A stretch of 6,779 bases of DNA from Bacteroidota bacterium (GTDB lineage: Bacteria; Bacteroidota; Bacteroidia; Chitinophagales; Saprospiraceae): positions 1-6,779 of the forward strand of contig JAJRUR010000150.1 in assembly GCA_024277695.1 (NCBI GenBank). The letters run 5' to 3'. The notes beneath the pieces are model-generated. The model saw only the letters and a list, made by a program, of their open reading frames with translations. It was not told the origin of the DNA and did no database searches. The translations under genes and the position numbers were made by a program. Below, one piece after another: positions 5,954-6,779 of the stretch. Each line of letters begins with the position of its first letter. Position 1 is the first letter of the stretch.

Positions 5954-6779
5954 CTATCCGGCATTTTCTTTGACACTTTGCAAGAATTTATCGAGTTCTT
6001 GCTCATTGTAGATAAACACTTCTCGGGGTTTGGATCCGTTAGAAGCTCCGACTATGCCTAGTGCTTCGAGTTGGTCCATAATACGTCCTGCTCGGTTATA
6101 ACCCAGTTTTAACCTGCGTTGGATCATGGATGTTGATCCATGTTGACTATTGACCACCAATCGAGCAGCATCTTCAAATTGATCATCCAGATCAGAAAGT
6201 TTGAGTCCTGAGCCTCCCCCGATTTCGGCATCATCTCCTACAAACTCAGGGAGATAGAAGGGTTCGGGGTATCCTTTTTGGTCAGATATGTGATCGATGA
6301 TACGCTCTACTTCAGGCGTATCAACAAAAGCCCCTTGGATACGTATAGTATTGCCTCCTACCGAGAGCAGCATGTCACCTCGACCGATCAGTTGGTCTGC
6401 ACCTCCTGCATCGAGAATCGTTCGAGAGTCTACTTTGGAGGTCACTTTAAAAGCCAGTCTTGCAGGGAAGTTGGCTTTAATGATGCCTGTGATGATATTG
6501 ACAGATGGACGTTGTGTAGCTATGATGAGATGGATACCAATAGCGCGAGCTAACTGAGCAAGTCGAGCGATGGGTTGTTCTATTTCTTTGCCAGCTGTCA
6601 TGATCAGATCTCCAAACTCATCGATGATCAGCACGATGAATGGTAGAAAACGATGGCCGTTATTTGGATTGAGCTGACGCTGTACAAATTTGGCATTGTA
6701 TTCTTTGATATTTCGGGCTCTGGCTTTTTTGAGCAAATCATATCGTTCGTCCATTTCGATACAAATCGAGTTGAGTGTA
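5954..6779 (-). CDS. ftsK: DNA translocase FtsK, C-terminal part (N-terminus beyond window)
   Basis: The visible 274 residues are the end of FtsK, the septum-anchored hexameric ATPase that pumps chromosomal DNA during division and activates XerCD recombination at dif. The frame stays open to the window edge (…LNSICIEMDERYDLLKKAR), so the ATG at 6754 is internal. The segment FIVLIIDEFGDLIM (about 45-58 of the fragment) is Walker B with catalytic Asp-Glu; IATQRPSVNIITGIIKANFPARLAF is the conserved motor segment after it, and DAGGADQLIGRGDML is the sensor region. The last roughly 65 residues (DDQFEDAARLVVNSQHGS through REVFI) form the winged-helix gamma domain that reads polarity sequences on the chromosome. 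Walker A, the linker and the four-helix membrane domain must lie beyond 6779. The gene ends 232 bases before katG on the same strand; because katG has its own probable promoter I do not consider them an operon. Confidence 0.95.
   Translation of the reverse strand, partial: TLNSICIEMDERYDLLKKARARNIKEYNAKFVQRQLNPNNGHRFLPFIVLIIDEFGDLIMTAGKEIEQPIARLAQLARAIGIHLIIATQRPSVNIITGIIKANFPARLAFKVTSKVDSRTILDAGGADQLIGRGDMLLSVGGNTIRIQGAFVDTPEVERIIDHISDQKGYPEPFYLPEFVGDDAEIGGGSGLKLSDLDDQFEDAARLVVNSQHGSTSMIQRRLKLGYNRAGRIMDQLEALGIVGASNGSKPREVFIYNEQELDKFLQSVKENAG

Noticed and set aside
1..6779. An undescribed multi-gene system, mobile element or defence locus
   Set aside because: All sizeable genes belong to well-known housekeeping or stress families; no transposase, integrase, terminal repeats, CRISPR repeats or toxin-antitoxin pair was seen.

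Overview
The window looks like ordinary chromosome from a member of the Bacteroidota. The evidence is the gene set (a fused formimidoyltransferase-cyclodeaminase, a Bacteroidota-type small dodecin, an FtsK translocase), the lack of clear Shine-Dalgarno sequences before the start codons, and matches to the Bacteroidota -7 promoter element TAnnTTTG upstream of the acyltransferase and of katG. AT-rich spacers contrast with moderately GC-balanced coding DNA. Genus cannot be told from the window.

Layout, left to right. An ECF-type sigma factor (minus strand, C-terminus cut off by the window edge) is divergent from a small PlsC-like acyltransferase (plus). A dodecin follows on the plus strand; its stop codon lies inside a perfect inverted repeat and a probable intrinsic terminator comes shortly after. 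Next is a 320-base spacer with no firm gene, although it holds a GC-richer stretch with a possible 44-residue hydrophobic reading frame on the minus strand. Then comes a complete bifunctional glutamate formimidoyltransferase / formimidoyl-THF cyclodeaminase (plus). It converges on a complete catalase-peroxidase, katG (minus); the spacer between them has a strong hairpin terminator for katG and a compact structured stretch that may be a dispersed repeat. After a 232-base AT-rich spacer carrying the likely katG promoter, the window ends in the C-terminal half of FtsK (minus, N-terminus beyond the window).

The genes do not form one pathway. They are mostly single-gene transcription units: an envelope or stress-type sigma factor, phospholipid acylation, flavin or small-ligand storage, the last steps of histidine degradation feeding one-carbon units to tetrahydrofolate, peroxide detoxification, and chromosome segregation. 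I found no CRISPR array, transposase, integrase, phage gene, defence system, tRNA or rRNA, and no convincing undescribed system. The points most worth checking are the dodecin without the flavin-stacking tryptophan, the palindrome over its stop codon, the possible small hydrophobic protein at 1334-1468, and the structured spacer at 3300-3400.
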